Origin: JAXGXJ01 sp963829545
GTDB taxonomy: Bacteria > Actinomycetota > Thermoleophilia > RBG-16-64-13
Reading direction: 5' to 3'
DNA length: 64,000 nucleotides
NCBI GenBank assembly: GCA_963829545.1
Contig: CAWHIX010000001.1
Location: forward strand, 124,001-188,000
Below the pieces are notes generated by a model. That model did not search any database and was not told the origin of the DNA. It saw nothing but the letters and a program-made list of their open reading frames with translations. The translations under genes were made by a program, and so were the position numbers. How positions within the stretch are numbered: position 1 is the stretch's first letter; the number at the start of each line of letters is the position of its first letter. Shown here in pieces: positions 28,693-37,457 of this stretch.

Positions 28693-29323
28693 CTAGGATT
28701 TCGGCTGGAAGCCGTTGCGCAAGTAGTCGAAAGTGGTGTCGAGGAAGTCGTCGAACGTACTCGGCTCCGATCTCAGCCATGTCCGACTGCCCGGGGGCAG
28801 GACGTCGAGACTCCCGTCAAAGAGGAGCGAGACGACCCCGTAGACGGCGGCGAGCAGGATGAGGAAGTACTGGTCGGAGTGGCGTCCTTCCGTGAACTCC
28901 TTCCACGACTTCGGGTGACATCTGCCGCATGTGTCTCGCAGCTGCCAGGACATGCGGCTCCAAGGCGGGGTGCTGCCGGCACAGCGACGCGACCTTGTGC
29001 GCCTTCTGAAACATCTCAGCCCTCAACTGGCTGCGCAGTCAACTCGTGAAGCGCATCGAGCAAGGACGTGCCGTCGGGGAGGTCCGCGATGAAGGCCACC
29101 ACCACATCGGCCCCGGGGAACGGCGCCGACGCCACCGCCGCCTCTTTGCAGGAGAAGTGGTTCGCGAACGTGCGACGGGATAGCCCGCGCGTTGCACCAC
29201 ATCGGCAATGACAAACCCGTCCATGCCGCGTTCCAGCGCCAGCTCGAAAGCCGACTCCGCCAACGCTCTCGCGGTGGCTTCCTTCTTGATCTCTCTCAAT
29301 CCTCGCTCTGGCATGGGGCACAT
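28693..29323 (-). CDS. TetR-family regulator of the MMPL exporter, three frameshifts
   Basis: The order is MPERGLREIKKEATARALAE, then a helix-turn-helix VIADVVQRAG / LSRRTFANHFSCKEAA joined across a missing base near 29177 (GGG probably GGGG). The ligand domain continues across two extra-base sites near 29040 and 28905, ending TTFDYLRNGFQPKS. Corrected length is 209 residues without stops. It resembles the other efflux TetR here in its GLRxxKK start and its upstream operator. It is co-oriented with MMPL, 48 bases apart. Confidence 0.72.
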
Positions 29324-29335
29324 ATTGCCCTATCA

Positions 29336-29350
29336 TTGCCCAATAGGCAA
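29336..29350. promoter_or_regulatory. TetR operator palindrome TTGCCC-AAT-AGGCAA
   Basis: A 15-base inverted repeat (one central asymmetry) 13 bases upstream of the TetR start; flanking A and T extend it to ATTGCC...GGCAAT. A nearby second ATTGCCC at 29324-29330 may be a half-site. Confidence 0.6.
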
Positions 29351-29546
29351 TAGTACCTTTCGTGCATAAATGCCTTTTGAGCAAAGACAGGAGGACCTGG
29401 ACCGAGTCGCGCGCTTCTTGTCCGAGGACCGCTCGGCGGAGCCGAGCACGGTACGCGGCCTCGTCTTCCTCTACACTGAGTAGGAGCCACAGAGTCGGCG
29501 TCATTCTCGACGCCGTGCAGGTCAACGTCGGAGGATGGGGGTCGAG

Positions 29547-30344
29547 ATGGGCGGTGTGAGGGAGCCGGTGGTGGTCGGTGGCTACCGGCTGGGACGGCGG
29601 CTTGACGCAGCCGGGTCGGCAGAGACGTACCAGGCGACGGGGGCCGGCGGGGAGGTCGTGGTGCTGAAGGTCCTGCGGGACGTGTCGCCGGAACTCGCCG
29701 CCGACATGTCCGCGCGCCTGGAGGCCGTGGCCGGGCACCCTGGCCTGATCATCCCGAGCGTGTGGGGCCGCGACGGGGACGACTTCTACGTGGTGCGCGA
29801 CTACGTCCCGGGCATCGACCTCGAAAGCATGATCCAGGCGGGACGACCGCTGGAGCCGTCGCTCGCGGTCCGCTACGTCGTGCAGGCCGCTGCGGCGGTG
29901 GCCGCCATCGAGTCCCAGGGCGTGTCCCATGGCAACCTGAAGACCTCCAACCTGCTGGTATCGGCCGAGTCCGACGAGGTGAAGGTGCTGGGGTGGGGCA
30001 TGGCGATCGCCAACGTTGTGCCCGATGAGAGCCGGGCGGCGGCGACAGCCTACTACCTGAGCCCGGAGCAGATCCAGAGCGACCGGGTGATCCCTCAGTC
30101 CGACGTCTACGCGTTGGGAGTGATCCTATACGAACTGGTGACAGGAGCGGTCCCGTTCGACGGCACCTCGGCGGCCGAGGTGGCTCAGAAGCACCTGACC
30201 ATGTCGCCCACCCTTCCGAGCCGGCGCCTAGCCGGTGTGCCCGGGTGGATCGACGAGGTGGTCGGGCGGGCGCTGCAGAAAGACCCCGCCGCCCGCTATC
30301 GCTCTGTCGAGGAGATGAGGCAGGCGCTGGTCGCGCGGCTGTAA
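29547..30344 (+). CDS. Serine/threonine kinase-fold protein, probable pseudokinase
   Basis: The 265-residue protein has the layout of a Hanks-type kinase. A degenerate glycine loop (RRLDAAGSAETYQA) is followed by VVVLKVL with the ATP-site Lys. The catalytic loop reads HGNLKTSN instead of HRDLKPxN, and LGWG stands where DFG is expected. Both catalytic aspartates are therefore absent. The APE-like SPEQ, SDVYALGVILYELVTG and the C-lobe are normal. There is no transmembrane or PASTA domain. It probably acts as a scaffold or sensor rather than a phosphotransferase. The ATG at 29535 is an alternative start. Confidence 0.8.
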   Translation: MGGVREPVVVGGYRLGRRLDAAGSAETYQATGAGGEVVVLKVLRDVSPELAADMSARLEAVAGHPGLIIPSVWGRDGDDFYVVRDYVPGIDLESMIQAGRPLEPSLAVRYVVQAAAAVAAIESQGVSHGNLKTSNLLVSAESDEVKVLGWGMAIANVVPDESRAAATAYYLSPEQIQSDRVIPQSDVYALGVILYELVTGAVPFDGTSAAEVAQKHLTMSPTLPSRRLAGVPGWIDEVVGRALQKDPAARYRSVEEMRQALVARL

Positions 30345-30373
30345 TGGCCGAAACCGTCCGATAGGAGTATCAC

Positions 30374-31258
30374 GTGGCTGACAGGAAGGGAGCCTCATCG
30401 ATCGTCGCTTCGCTCGTGGTCGTTCTCGTGGCCGCCCTGGTCGCATGGGCGGGCTCGCAGCATGGGGTAACTGTGGGGGGCGTGCCGGTCTTCGCGCTCA
30501 TGGTCGGCTTCGCCTTCATCGTGCAGTGGCTGGCCTTCGTACCCTCCTACCTGCTCCAGACCGAGCGCTTCTACGATCTCACGGGCAGCTTCACCTACAT
30601 CGCGGCCATCGTGCTCGCCGTGGTCCTGAGCGGAGCCGCTGATGCCCGCTCGATCCTGCTGCTCGTGCTCGTGCTCGTGTGGGCAGGACGTTTGGGGCCG
30701 TTCCTATTCCGCCGTGTGCGCCGCGCGGGCAAGGACGACCGCTTCGACGAGATCAAGCGCTCGTTCACCCGCCTCTTGCTGACTTGGACGCTGCAAGGGC
30801 TGTGGGTGAGCCTGACGCTCGCCGCCGCGCTGGCGGCCGTGACGTCGACCGAGCCCAAGGGACTAGACGTGTTCGCGTTCGTAGGCGTGGCAGTGTGGGT
30901 GCTCGGCTTCACGCTGGAAGCCGTCGCCGACCTGCAGAAGAGCCGTTTCCGAGCGGACCCCGCCAACAAGGGCTCGTTCATAACCTCGGGCCTATGGGCG
31001 ATCTCGCGGCACCCCAACTACTTCGGCGAGATCACGCTGTGGACGGGCATCGCGATCATAGCTTTGCCGGTGCTTCAGGGCTGGCAGTTCGTGACTCTCA
31101 TCTCGCCGGTCTTCGTTTACCTGCTCATCACTCGCGTGAGCGGCGTGCCGCTCCTGGAGAAGAAGGCCGACGCGACGTGGGGCGGCCGGGAAGCGTACGA
31201 GGCGTACAAGCGGCGGACGCCGGTCCTGGTCCCCTTTCTCGGACGCAAGAAGCGATAG
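30374..31258 (+). CDS. DUF1295 / steroid 5-alpha-reductase-like membrane protein
   Basis: The 294-residue protein has about seven membrane helices. The C-terminal part carries the family signature: LQKSRFRADPANKGSFITSGLWAISRHPNYFGEI, then GVPLLEKKADATWGGREAYEAYKRRT. DUF1295 proteins belong to the steroid reductase/isoprenylcysteine methyltransferase fold and act on lipids, but the bacterial substrate is unknown. GTG 30374 follows AGGAG. It starts 29 bases after the pseudokinase gene, so the two are probably co-transcribed. Confidence 0.85.
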   Translation: MADRKGASSIVASLVVVLVAALVAWAGSQHGVTVGGVPVFALMVGFAFIVQWLAFVPSYLLQTERFYDLTGSFTYIAAIVLAVVLSGAADARSILLLVLVLVWAGRLGPFLFRRVRRAGKDDRFDEIKRSFTRLLLTWTLQGLWVSLTLAAALAAVTSTEPKGLDVFAFVGVAVWVLGFTLEAVADLQKSRFRADPANKGSFITSGLWAISRHPNYFGEITLWTGIAIIALPVLQGWQFVTLISPVFVYLLITRVSGVPLLEKKADATWGGREAYEAYKRRTPVLVPFLGRKKR

Positions 31259-31293
31259 CCCGAGCACCTGCTCGCGCCGCTCGACGCGAGCCC

Positions 31294-31322
31294 TTGACAA
31301 CCGGACCACAGGAATCTATCAA
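31294..31322 (+). promoter_or_regulatory. Sigma-70-type promoter for the cupin-like gene
   Basis: TTGACA at 31294-31299 and TATCAA at 31317-31322 are separated by 17 bases, 32 bases before the GTG start. Confidence 0.65.
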
Positions 31323-31353
31323 TAGGTCGAGTTTCTAACCGATGGAGGCGAAA

Positions 31354-31812
31354 GTGCCCGAGAACAAGTACGACAAGTACTTCTTGAGAGAACCCTGGGG
31401 AATCCCCAACAAGGCGAACCAGGACCCCGACCAGCCGCTCTACATCGGCATCAACCAGGAAGGCCCCGCAGAGGGATGGGATGAGCCGTTCACCCAGGTA
31501 CTGCGCCCCATCTACAAGCCCTACCTCATGATACCCAAGCCGCACAGCCACAACTGCGCCGAGTTCCTCTACTTCATCGGCGGGAACCCCATGGACTTCG
31601 CGGATTTTGGGGCGGAGATCGAATTCGTCATGGGCGAGGGCGATGACGCCGAGACCTATACCATCACCAGCACCACCTGGGTATACGTCCCCAAGGATCT
31701 GCCGCACGCACCGCTCAACTTCAAGAGGGTGGATCGGCCGATCATGTTCGGGCACATCATGTTTGCTCCCGGATTCGCGTCGACCACCAACTTCAACCCA
31801 GACCAGAGTTGA
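31354..31812 (+). CDS. Cupin-like protein of the first alcohol-dehydrogenase cluster
   Basis: The 152-residue protein carries the histidine motif KPHSHNCAEFLYFIGG and a second strand group TTWVYVPKDLPHAPLNF, matching a cupin metal site. It ends KRVDRPIMFGHIMFAPGFAS. GTG 31354 is chosen because GGAGG sits six bases before it; an ATG at 31342 overlaps that RBS. A similar protein (HYHDHMEYLIL ... RVDRPILFYSCSN) lies at 51343-51891, also beside a zinc alcohol dehydrogenase, which suggests a shared pathway. Activity unknown. Confidence 0.72.
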   Translation: MPENKYDKYFLREPWGIPNKANQDPDQPLYIGINQEGPAEGWDEPFTQVLRPIYKPYLMIPKPHSHNCAEFLYFIGGNPMDFADFGAEIEFVMGEGDDAETYTITSTTWVYVPKDLPHAPLNFKRVDRPIMFGHIMFAPGFASTTNFNPDQS

Positions 31813-31848
31813 CAGGACTGCGGTCGCCCGCTCGTGTGACGCCGAGGC

Positions 31849-32901
31849 CTACTCCTCGCTGCACTTCACGATCACCTTGGGATGCCGACGACTCGCGTGC
31901 GCGATGAACGCTTCCTCTGCCTGCTCCATGGGATAGATGTGCCTGGCGAGGGGCTCCAGATCCAGCTTGGGTAGCAGCTGGAAGGCACGCGGGAACGTGT
32001 ACGGCGACCGGAACACGCCGGAGAAGATGAGCTCCTTGGGCCCGAAGAGCAGGGTGATCGGTACCGGCAGCATGTAGCCGTTGGGATAGCCGGAGATGTA
32101 GAGGACGGTCGCGCCCGGCGCTGCCATCTCATAGGCGGCCACGGCCGCTTCGGGGGCGCCGGAGGCCTCGACTATGAGGTCGAAGCCGTGCCCGCCGGTG
32201 ATCTCCTTCGCCGCCTGGACCACGTCGACGGCGGTGGGATCGAGGACGTGCTCCGCCTCGAACAGCTCCGCCAAGGCCCGCCGATCTGCCAGGGGCTCGG
32301 AGATGGTGAGATCGGTGGCTCCGAACATCTTCATCACTTGGAGTGTCTGCAGACCGATGGGTCCGGCTCCCATGATGGCGACCCGCTTGCCCACCTTCAT
32401 GTTGGCTTTGTCGGCGATGCGCACCACCACGGAGACGTTCTCCAGAAGGCAGGCCTGCTGCAGCGGTAGTCCGTCAGGGATCTTCCAGGCCTGGGATTCG
32501 TGCCAGACCACGTATTCCGCCATCCCCGGGTCGAAAGTGAAGCCCCCGTTCGCGCAGAAGTGTTCCTCGCCGTTCAGACAGTAGTAACAGGTGCCGCAGT
32601 ACTTGATGAAGTTGCCGGCAACCCGGTCGCCCACCTTGAGGCCCTTGCGGACGGCCTTCGGTCCGACTTCCACGATGGTGCCGGAGATCTCGTGGCCCAG
32701 GCCGAAAGGAGGCGTGCGGTCGAAGAGGCCGTCGACGGCCAGGGCGTCGGAGCTGCAGATGCCGCAGTAAGCGACCCGGATTCTGACATCCTCTGCGCCG
32801 ACTTCCCGCCCGGGTAGGTCTCTGACCTCCACGCGACCCCGGTTGGCCGGATCGGGGTCGAGCAGGTTGCCCCTTTTCACCGCGACGATGGTCTTGACCA
32901 T
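31849..32901 (-). CDS. Zinc-dependent medium-chain alcohol dehydrogenase
   Basis: The 350-residue oxidoreductase has the catalytic zinc segments (CGICSSD, GHEISG) and a structural zinc loop (CGTCYYCLNGEEHFC), and the NAD-binding motif GAGPIGLQTLQ near 178. It oxidises or reduces an alcohol, polyol or aldehyde. It is the last gene of the leftward cluster amidohydrolase - PadR - dehydrogenase, and convergent with the cupin-like gene. A second dehydrogenase of this family is at 50267. Confidence 0.92.
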   Translation of the reverse strand: MVKTIVAVKRGNLLDPDPANRGRVEVRDLPGREVGAEDVRIRVAYCGICSSDALAVDGLFDRTPPFGLGHEISGTIVEVGPKAVRKGLKVGDRVAGNFIKYCGTCYYCLNGEEHFCANGGFTFDPGMAEYVVWHESQAWKIPDGLPLQQACLLENVSVVVRIADKANMKVGKRVAIMGAGPIGLQTLQVMKMFGATDLTISEPLADRRALAELFEAEHVLDPTAVDVVQAAKEITGGHGFDLIVEASGAPEAAVAAYEMAAPGATVLYISGYPNGYMLPVPITLLFGPKELIFSGVFRSPYTFPRAFQLLPKLDLEPLARHIYPMEQAEEAFIAHASRRHPKVIVKCSEE

Positions 32902-32950
32902 GACTGACCTCCTAGCGCCCCTAAGGGGGCTTCAGAACATCTCCGTCGGG

Positions 32951-33439
32951 TTACCGCCTAGCTATGTCGCCGACCCTCTTGGCCGCCTCTTCCAGCACCT
33001 CGCGGATCTCACTCCTCTTGGCGGGGTCGCCCGCGGTCGTGCGAACCGCCCCCATCATCTCCTCGATGGTCTCCCTCGCGTCGCTCACTGCGCTCCAGCC
33101 CTCGCCGTGCCCGCCGGGGCCCAACTGTGCCATCCAGCGGTCCCGATGCCTCCGGGCGTCCTCCTTGTTCTCCTCCAGGAAGGCGAGACCGGCCTGGGTG
33201 ACCGAATAGACCCGCTTGCCTCCTTCCGTGGTCGAAGCCAGAAGGTCCTGATCTTCGAGTGCCTGCAGGATGGGGTAGATCGCGCCTGCGCTCGGCGTAT
33301 ACATGCCCTTGGAATGTTCTTCCATCGCCCGGATGATGTCGTAGCCGTGTCGGGGCTTGTCTTTGAGCAATCCCATGATGGCGAACTTGATGCCGCCCCT
33401 CTCGAAAGGCCGCACTCCCGGTGCATGCCTGGGTTCCAT
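32951..33439 (-). CDS. PadR-family transcriptional regulator
   Basis: The 162-residue protein has a PadR winged helix: FAIMGLLKDKPRHGYDIIRAM, then SAGAIYPILQALEDQDLLAS and VYSVTQAGLAFLEENKED. The C-terminal coiled-coil dimerises. PadR regulators typically sense phenolic acids or drugs. The ATG lies 12 bases after the amidohydrolase stop, within a three-gene operon, so it probably controls that operon. Confidence 0.9.
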   Translation of the reverse strand: MEPRHAPGVRPFERGGIKFAIMGLLKDKPRHGYDIIRAMEEHSKGMYTPSAGAIYPILQALEDQDLLASTTEGGKRVYSVTQAGLAFLEENKEDARRHRDRWMAQLGPGGHGEGWSAVSDARETIEEMMGAVRTTAGDPAKRSEIREVLEEAAKRVGDIARR

Positions 33440-33450
33440 GCTTTGTCTGC

Positions 33451-34515
33451 TTACACGTTGAGGTTGAAGAGCCTGATAGCATTCTCGCTCGTGATGAGCG
33501 TGCGTTCCTCTTCGGTGATGTCCAGGGTCTTCATGAACTCCACGCCTTCGTTCATCCAGTTGTAGAACACCGGGAACGTCGTACCGAACAGGATGTGGTC
33601 GGCTCCGCAGACCTTGATCGCGCACTCGACCTGGTCTTTGCCCCACGACGCCGGGTGGGTCATGTCGAAGAAGATGTTGTTCTCGAGGTACTTGCTGATC
33701 CTCTCACCTTCGGTCATGTCCAAGCGCAACATGGCTTCCTTCTTCACGCCCTTCTTGGGCGTAAGGAGCTTCTGCTGGGCGAACCAGTTGCCGCCGAACA
33801 TGGTGTGGATGAACTTGAGGTTGGGAAATTCCTCGAACATGCCGCTGAACAGCTCGCGGCCCACGGCCGTTGCCTGGTCCATGATGCGACCGAACTCACG
33901 GCGCAGATTCGTCCACTCGACGATGGCCTGATAGTGGACCGGCAGCGGGGTGTGATGGACCACGACCGGGACGTTCATGTCGTTCAGAACCTTCAAATAG
34001 GGCTTGAAGGCCTCATCGTCGAGATAGATCTGACCGTAGTGGCAGGCCAGTTGGACGCCGACCATTCCCAGCTCTTTCAGACAGCGCTCGAGCTCATAGA
34101 GGTTCTCCTTGCCGCCCCAGGGCGGGAGAACAGCGTTCGCGAAGAGACGGCCGTTTGAACGCCTGCACATGTCCGCGGCCTCGTCATTGACGAGTCTGCA
34201 CGTATCAAGCCGGAGCCACTCCTGCCAGACCGGTACGCGAAGCAGAGCGATATCGACGCCGGCCTCATCCATGGCCTTGAGCTTGGTCTCGAGCGAATAG
34301 TCACCATCAACGTAGTTCAGATTCTGGTAGCCCTTTGGTTTTTCGAGAATGAGCTGCTTCTTGCCGGACTCCACCGTACCCAAGTACGCGATCTCGCCAA
34401 ATTCGCGAGGGACCGAGCCTAGAAAGCCGTCCATGATCTTCTCGTTGCTGAACAGGTCCTTGGGAAGATGGTGCATGTTGATGTCGATGATCACGGCCGC
34501 TCTCGCTTTCCCCAT
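33451..34515 (-). CDS. Amidohydrolase family 2 enzyme (ACMSD/decarboxylase-like)
   Basis: The 354-residue TIM-barrel enzyme starts VIIDINMHHLP, the metal-binding N-terminal strand, although the usual DxHxH reads DINMHH. VVVHHTPLP in the middle and HTMFGGNW late are the other conserved His positions, and CGADHILFGTTFP is the last Asp-bearing segment. Close families decarboxylate or hydrolyse aromatic or oxo-acids. With PadR and an alcohol dehydrogenase in the same operon, an aromatic-compound pathway is a reasonable but unproven guess. Confidence 0.82.
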   Translation of the reverse strand: MGKARAAVIIDINMHHLPKDLFSNEKIMDGFLGSVPREFGEIAYLGTVESGKKQLILEKPKGYQNLNYVDGDYSLETKLKAMDEAGVDIALLRVPVWQEWLRLDTCRLVNDEAADMCRRSNGRLFANAVLPPWGGKENLYELERCLKELGMVGVQLACHYGQIYLDDEAFKPYLKVLNDMNVPVVVHHTPLPVHYQAIVEWTNLRREFGRIMDQATAVGRELFSGMFEEFPNLKFIHTMFGGNWFAQQKLLTPKKGVKKEAMLRLDMTEGERISKYLENNIFFDMTHPASWGKDQVECAIKVCGADHILFGTTFPVFYNWMNEGVEFMKTLDITEEERTLITSENAIRLFNLNV

Positions 34516-34542
34516 GCAGGTCTTGGCGTTTCGTCGTCGCGC

Positions 34543-34564
34543 TGTATAAAGATATATCGTTACA
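34543..34564. promoter_or_regulatory. Candidate PadR operator
   Basis: TGTA at 34543 and TACA at 34561-34564 bracket a central palindrome GATATATC at 34551-34558, upstream of the amidohydrolase-PadR operon. PadR sites usually have TGTA/ACAT-type arms. Assignment is by position and symmetry. Confidence 0.4.
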
Positions 34565-34623
34565 CGTCCTGTCTCTCAGCGCAAGCCCTGGCAGTCTCCC
34601 GCCTGGAGGCCCCTTAGTCGAAG

Positions 34624-36016
34624 CTAGCCGGGGGGACTGGCGCCCCCGGCGGAGTCGGCCGCCTCGGTGGGGGTAGCGTCGGGAGGGTCGGAAGCGGGAG
34701 GTCGTGCGTGGCTTCTCAGCCACGTGGCGAGGGAGAAGGTATTCCGCCCCAGCGCCAGACCTATAGCCACACCACCCGCGATGGCTAGCGAGATGAAGGC
34801 TGCGTCCTTCAGCGGACCCGCTGCGTCCCCCGTCCCCAGAGTGAGGGCCAGCATCCCCTGGTAGATGCTGAACCCCGGAACCAACGGCAGGATCGCCACC
34901 CCGGTGTATACACTGCCGGTCCCGCCTTGTAGGGAAGCCGCGATGACCCCGGCGAAGCCCACGAACATGGCAGCGAGAAGATAGGCGACCCAGGCCGTCC
35001 CGCTCCCTTCTCGAGTCGGGCATTGCGACGATGAGCCAGCCGATCGCGCCTATCGCCACGGTCGGTATCACCCGGCTGCGCGGCATTCCCCAGGCCACCG
35101 CGATCCCCAGCACCCCGACTCCCGCCGCGAGGACAGAGATCCACAAGGGTGCCGAGGTGACGTCGGCCTGAAGCTCCACCCCCAGCCCGGCACCGATCTC
35201 ACCGCCGACCGCCACGCCGAGCGCCAAGGCGCCCGCCGTGATCAGGGCTTCGAAGGCGCGGGTGATGGCCGAGACGGGCGCGTTGCCAAGACCGTCGATG
35301 ACCGCCGTGACGAAGGCGCGCCCCGGCAGGTAGATGAAGAGCCCGCCGACCACGGCGGCGGCTAGCGAGAACGACAGTCCGGCGGCGGCCAACAGGTTGG
35401 GAACAGCAGCAAGGATGATCGCGGCAACGAATGTCGCTGATATGAGGGGCAGGCGCAGCCGGCTGACGACGGAGTTGACCGGGAGGGTGAGCGCCGTCGC
35501 CACAAGTGCGACGAGCACAGAGACGATGTCCAGCCCGTTGAGGAAGAGAACCCATCCAACCACGGATACCAGGATGGCCGTCCGCGCATAGCGCCGTCGC
35601 ATGCCTGGAGCCCGGGCGAGGGCTTGGAGTTGCTCGAAAGCGGCCGCAAGATCGATCTCCCTCCGCTCGACCCTTTGGAGCAGCGACGCGGTCTCCGCCA
35701 TCCTCTCCAACCGTGGTTCGGACGCTCTGACATCCCGCATCATCGTCAGCGGGACAGGCATCCCCGGCCCCCAGTAGCTCAGAGTCAGAGTGCTGAGATT
35801 GGCGTCGATCATGCAGCCTTCAAGGCGGACCGCGGGCAGGAACCGGCGCAGCCGGTCAAGCACCTCGCTGACCGACGGGCTTGCCTCGAGCATCTGCTTG
35901 CCTGCCTCCGCGACGAACTTGATGGCAAGCGTTGTGTCCGGGGAAGGCACCGTGTCCGGTGAAGGCACGGTGACCGGGGCTTGAGTCGCACTCTTATGCG
36001 GGCGGCGCCAGAACAT
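34624..36016 (-). CDS. Threonine/serine exporter family (ThrE-like) protein, one frameshift
   Basis: The start is MFWRRPHKS. The soluble N-terminal ThrE domain (KFVAEAGKQMLEASPSVSEVLDRL, then YWGPGMPVPLTMMRDV) precedes a ten-helix membrane domain (FLNGLDIVSVLVALVATALTL, then FIYLPGRAFVTAVIDGLGN). The frame shifts by one base near 35005-35020 (MPDS/EGSGTAWVAYLLAAMFVG); correcting it gives exactly 463 residues. Both DUF1212-like and DUF3815-like halves are present, as in single-chain ThrE. Its ATG overlaps the STAS gene stop (ATGA). Confidence 0.78.
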
Positions 36017-36366
36017 CAGGTGCTGGCCCGTTCGCCCGTAGCGGTGCGGGCCGCCTGCCGGGTTTCGAAGATGCGGAGATGCGGATCGACGAGGAGCCCT
36101 TCCATCTCCAAGAGGCGGCGGATGTCGGCGTTCGGCCCGATCACCCCCAGCCATCCTCTCCGTAGCGCTCGCACTCCGGCGACGAGAACCGAGAGACCGT
36201 CGCTGTCGAAAGAGGCGACGTCACTGAGATCCAAGAAGATGACGTTATGTCCGGACTCGACAACCGACTCCAAGGCTGCTTGCAGAACACCGCAGGTGTC
36301 GTGGTCTATAGTCCCAGTCGCCACAAGCATGGGAGAGTCTCCCAGCACAGCATTTCTCAGTTCCAT
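36016..36366 (-). CDS. STAS-domain protein, anti-sigma-factor-antagonist-like
   Basis: The 116-residue STAS domain reads MVLATGTIDHD-like strands then VIFLDLSDVASFDSDGLSVL, with Ser at the position phosphorylated in SpoIIAA-type antagonists (DSDG instead of DSSG; a Ser lies at F-D-S). LLEMEGLLVDPHLRIFET closes the domain. ATG 36366 is chosen with GGGGTGG upstream. It is translationally coupled to the ThrE-like exporter, an unusual partnership. No anti-sigma kinase is nearby. Confidence 0.78.
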   Translation of the reverse strand: MELRNAVLGDSPMLVATGTIDHDTCGVLQAALESVVESGHNVIFLDLSDVASFDSDGLSVLVAGVRALRRGWLGVIGPNADIRRLLEMEGLLVDPHLRIFETRQAARTATGERAST

Positions 36367-36587
36367 GGCCACCCCATCGCTTTGAGCGGAGACTCGACCG
36401 GGCGAGGGCCTGAAGATGCCCTTCGCTGTCGATAGAGAGTACCCGTTTTGCGGCAGCCGGTCGACCACCGGACCGCGGCGGAACGTTGCGGAGGTGCTCA
36501 CGCCACACGCTTGACTCTCTCAACAAAGCAGGTGCTCGCTTGGTCGCCTAGTAGTATGGGGTGGCCCAGTACGCACCGGGAGGACAG

Positions 36588-37454
36588 ATGCATCTCTTTC
36601 GAATCAGAGACGAGCAGGCCAACGAGGCTCCAACCGATGCCCCCCAAGCCGGAGCGGGGCCGGATGGACAGCCCGGGCGCCATGCTGCGGGTACCGAAGT
36701 GAGGCGCAGGTGGTGGGTGTGGGTGCTGGCCGTTCTTGGCGGACTGGCGCTGGCAGCCGCTCTCGGTTTCGTGATCTGGGCGGAGACTCCCATGGGACCG
36801 ATGCCCGAGGCGGTCGCAGCCATGGAGACGGACGAGCACGTGACGGTCGTCCAGAACGATGTGATCGTGTTCCGCCCCAACGAGACGACTCCGACCGTAG
36901 GTCTCGTCTTCTATCCCGGGGCGCGTGTTGACCCCGTGTCCTACGCTCCTGCCATGCACGCCTTGGCTGCGCAGGGCTTCTTGGTCGCCATAGCGCCCAT
37001 GCCCCTGAACTTGGCCGTGCTGGACTCCGATCGGGCCGCGGACGTCATCGCGGACTTCCCTGAGATCAGCCGGTGGGCTGTGGGCGGCCATTCACTGGGC
37101 GGAGCCATGGCCGCGGCCTTCGTGGCCTCTGATCCCTCAGCGGTGGACGGCCTCGCACTCTGGGCCGCCTATCCTTCGTCCGGCGACGATCTCTCCACCT
37201 GGGAGGGCCAGGTGACGTCGGTCTCCGCGACCAAGGACGGCCTGACGACTCCGGATGACATCGTTGAGGCGACGCCGCTGTTGCCTGCAGGCACCGAGTT
37301 CGCAGTCGTCGACGGCGGCAACCACGCTCAGTTCGGCTGGTATGGAGAGCAGCGTGGGGACGGGGTCGCCACGATCAGTCGTGAAGACCAGCAGAGCCAG
37401 ACTGTGGCCGCCACCCTGCGCCTGTTGCGCGCGCTTGTGACGAGCGGCAACTAG
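36588..37454 (+). CDS. Membrane-anchored alpha/beta-hydrolase
   Basis: The 288-residue protein has a Pro/Gly-rich N-terminus, one transmembrane helix (WWVWVLAVLGGLALAAALG), then an alpha/beta-hydrolase domain facing outside. The nucleophile elbow is GGHSLGGAM with Ser. The oxyanion strand is VGLVFYPGARVDP. GGNHAQFG near residue 250 supplies the catalytic His. The tail TVAATLRLLRALVTSGN ends the protein. A mutated copy of that tail exists at 43926-43994. The start has GGGAGG upstream; a GTG at 36561 is in frame too. Confidence 0.82.
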   Translation: MHLFRIRDEQANEAPTDAPQAGAGPDGQPGRHAAGTEVRRRWWVWVLAVLGGLALAAALGFVIWAETPMGPMPEAVAAMETDEHVTVVQNDVIVFRPNETTPTVGLVFYPGARVDPVSYAPAMHALAAQGFLVAIAPMPLNLAVLDSDRAADVIADFPEISRWAVGGHSLGGAMAAAFVASDPSAVDGLALWAAYPSSGDDLSTWEGQVTSVSATKDGLTTPDDIVEATPLLPAGTEFAVVDGGNHAQFGWYGEQRGDGVATISREDQQSQTVAATLRLLRALVTSGN

Positions 37455-37457
37455 CGC

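Noticed and set aside
34307..34620. Continuation of the ThrE-like frame past 34624 into the amidohydrolase promoter
   Set aside because: This tail arises only if the frameshift near 35012 is ignored; the correct frame ends at 34624 with normal exporter sequence.
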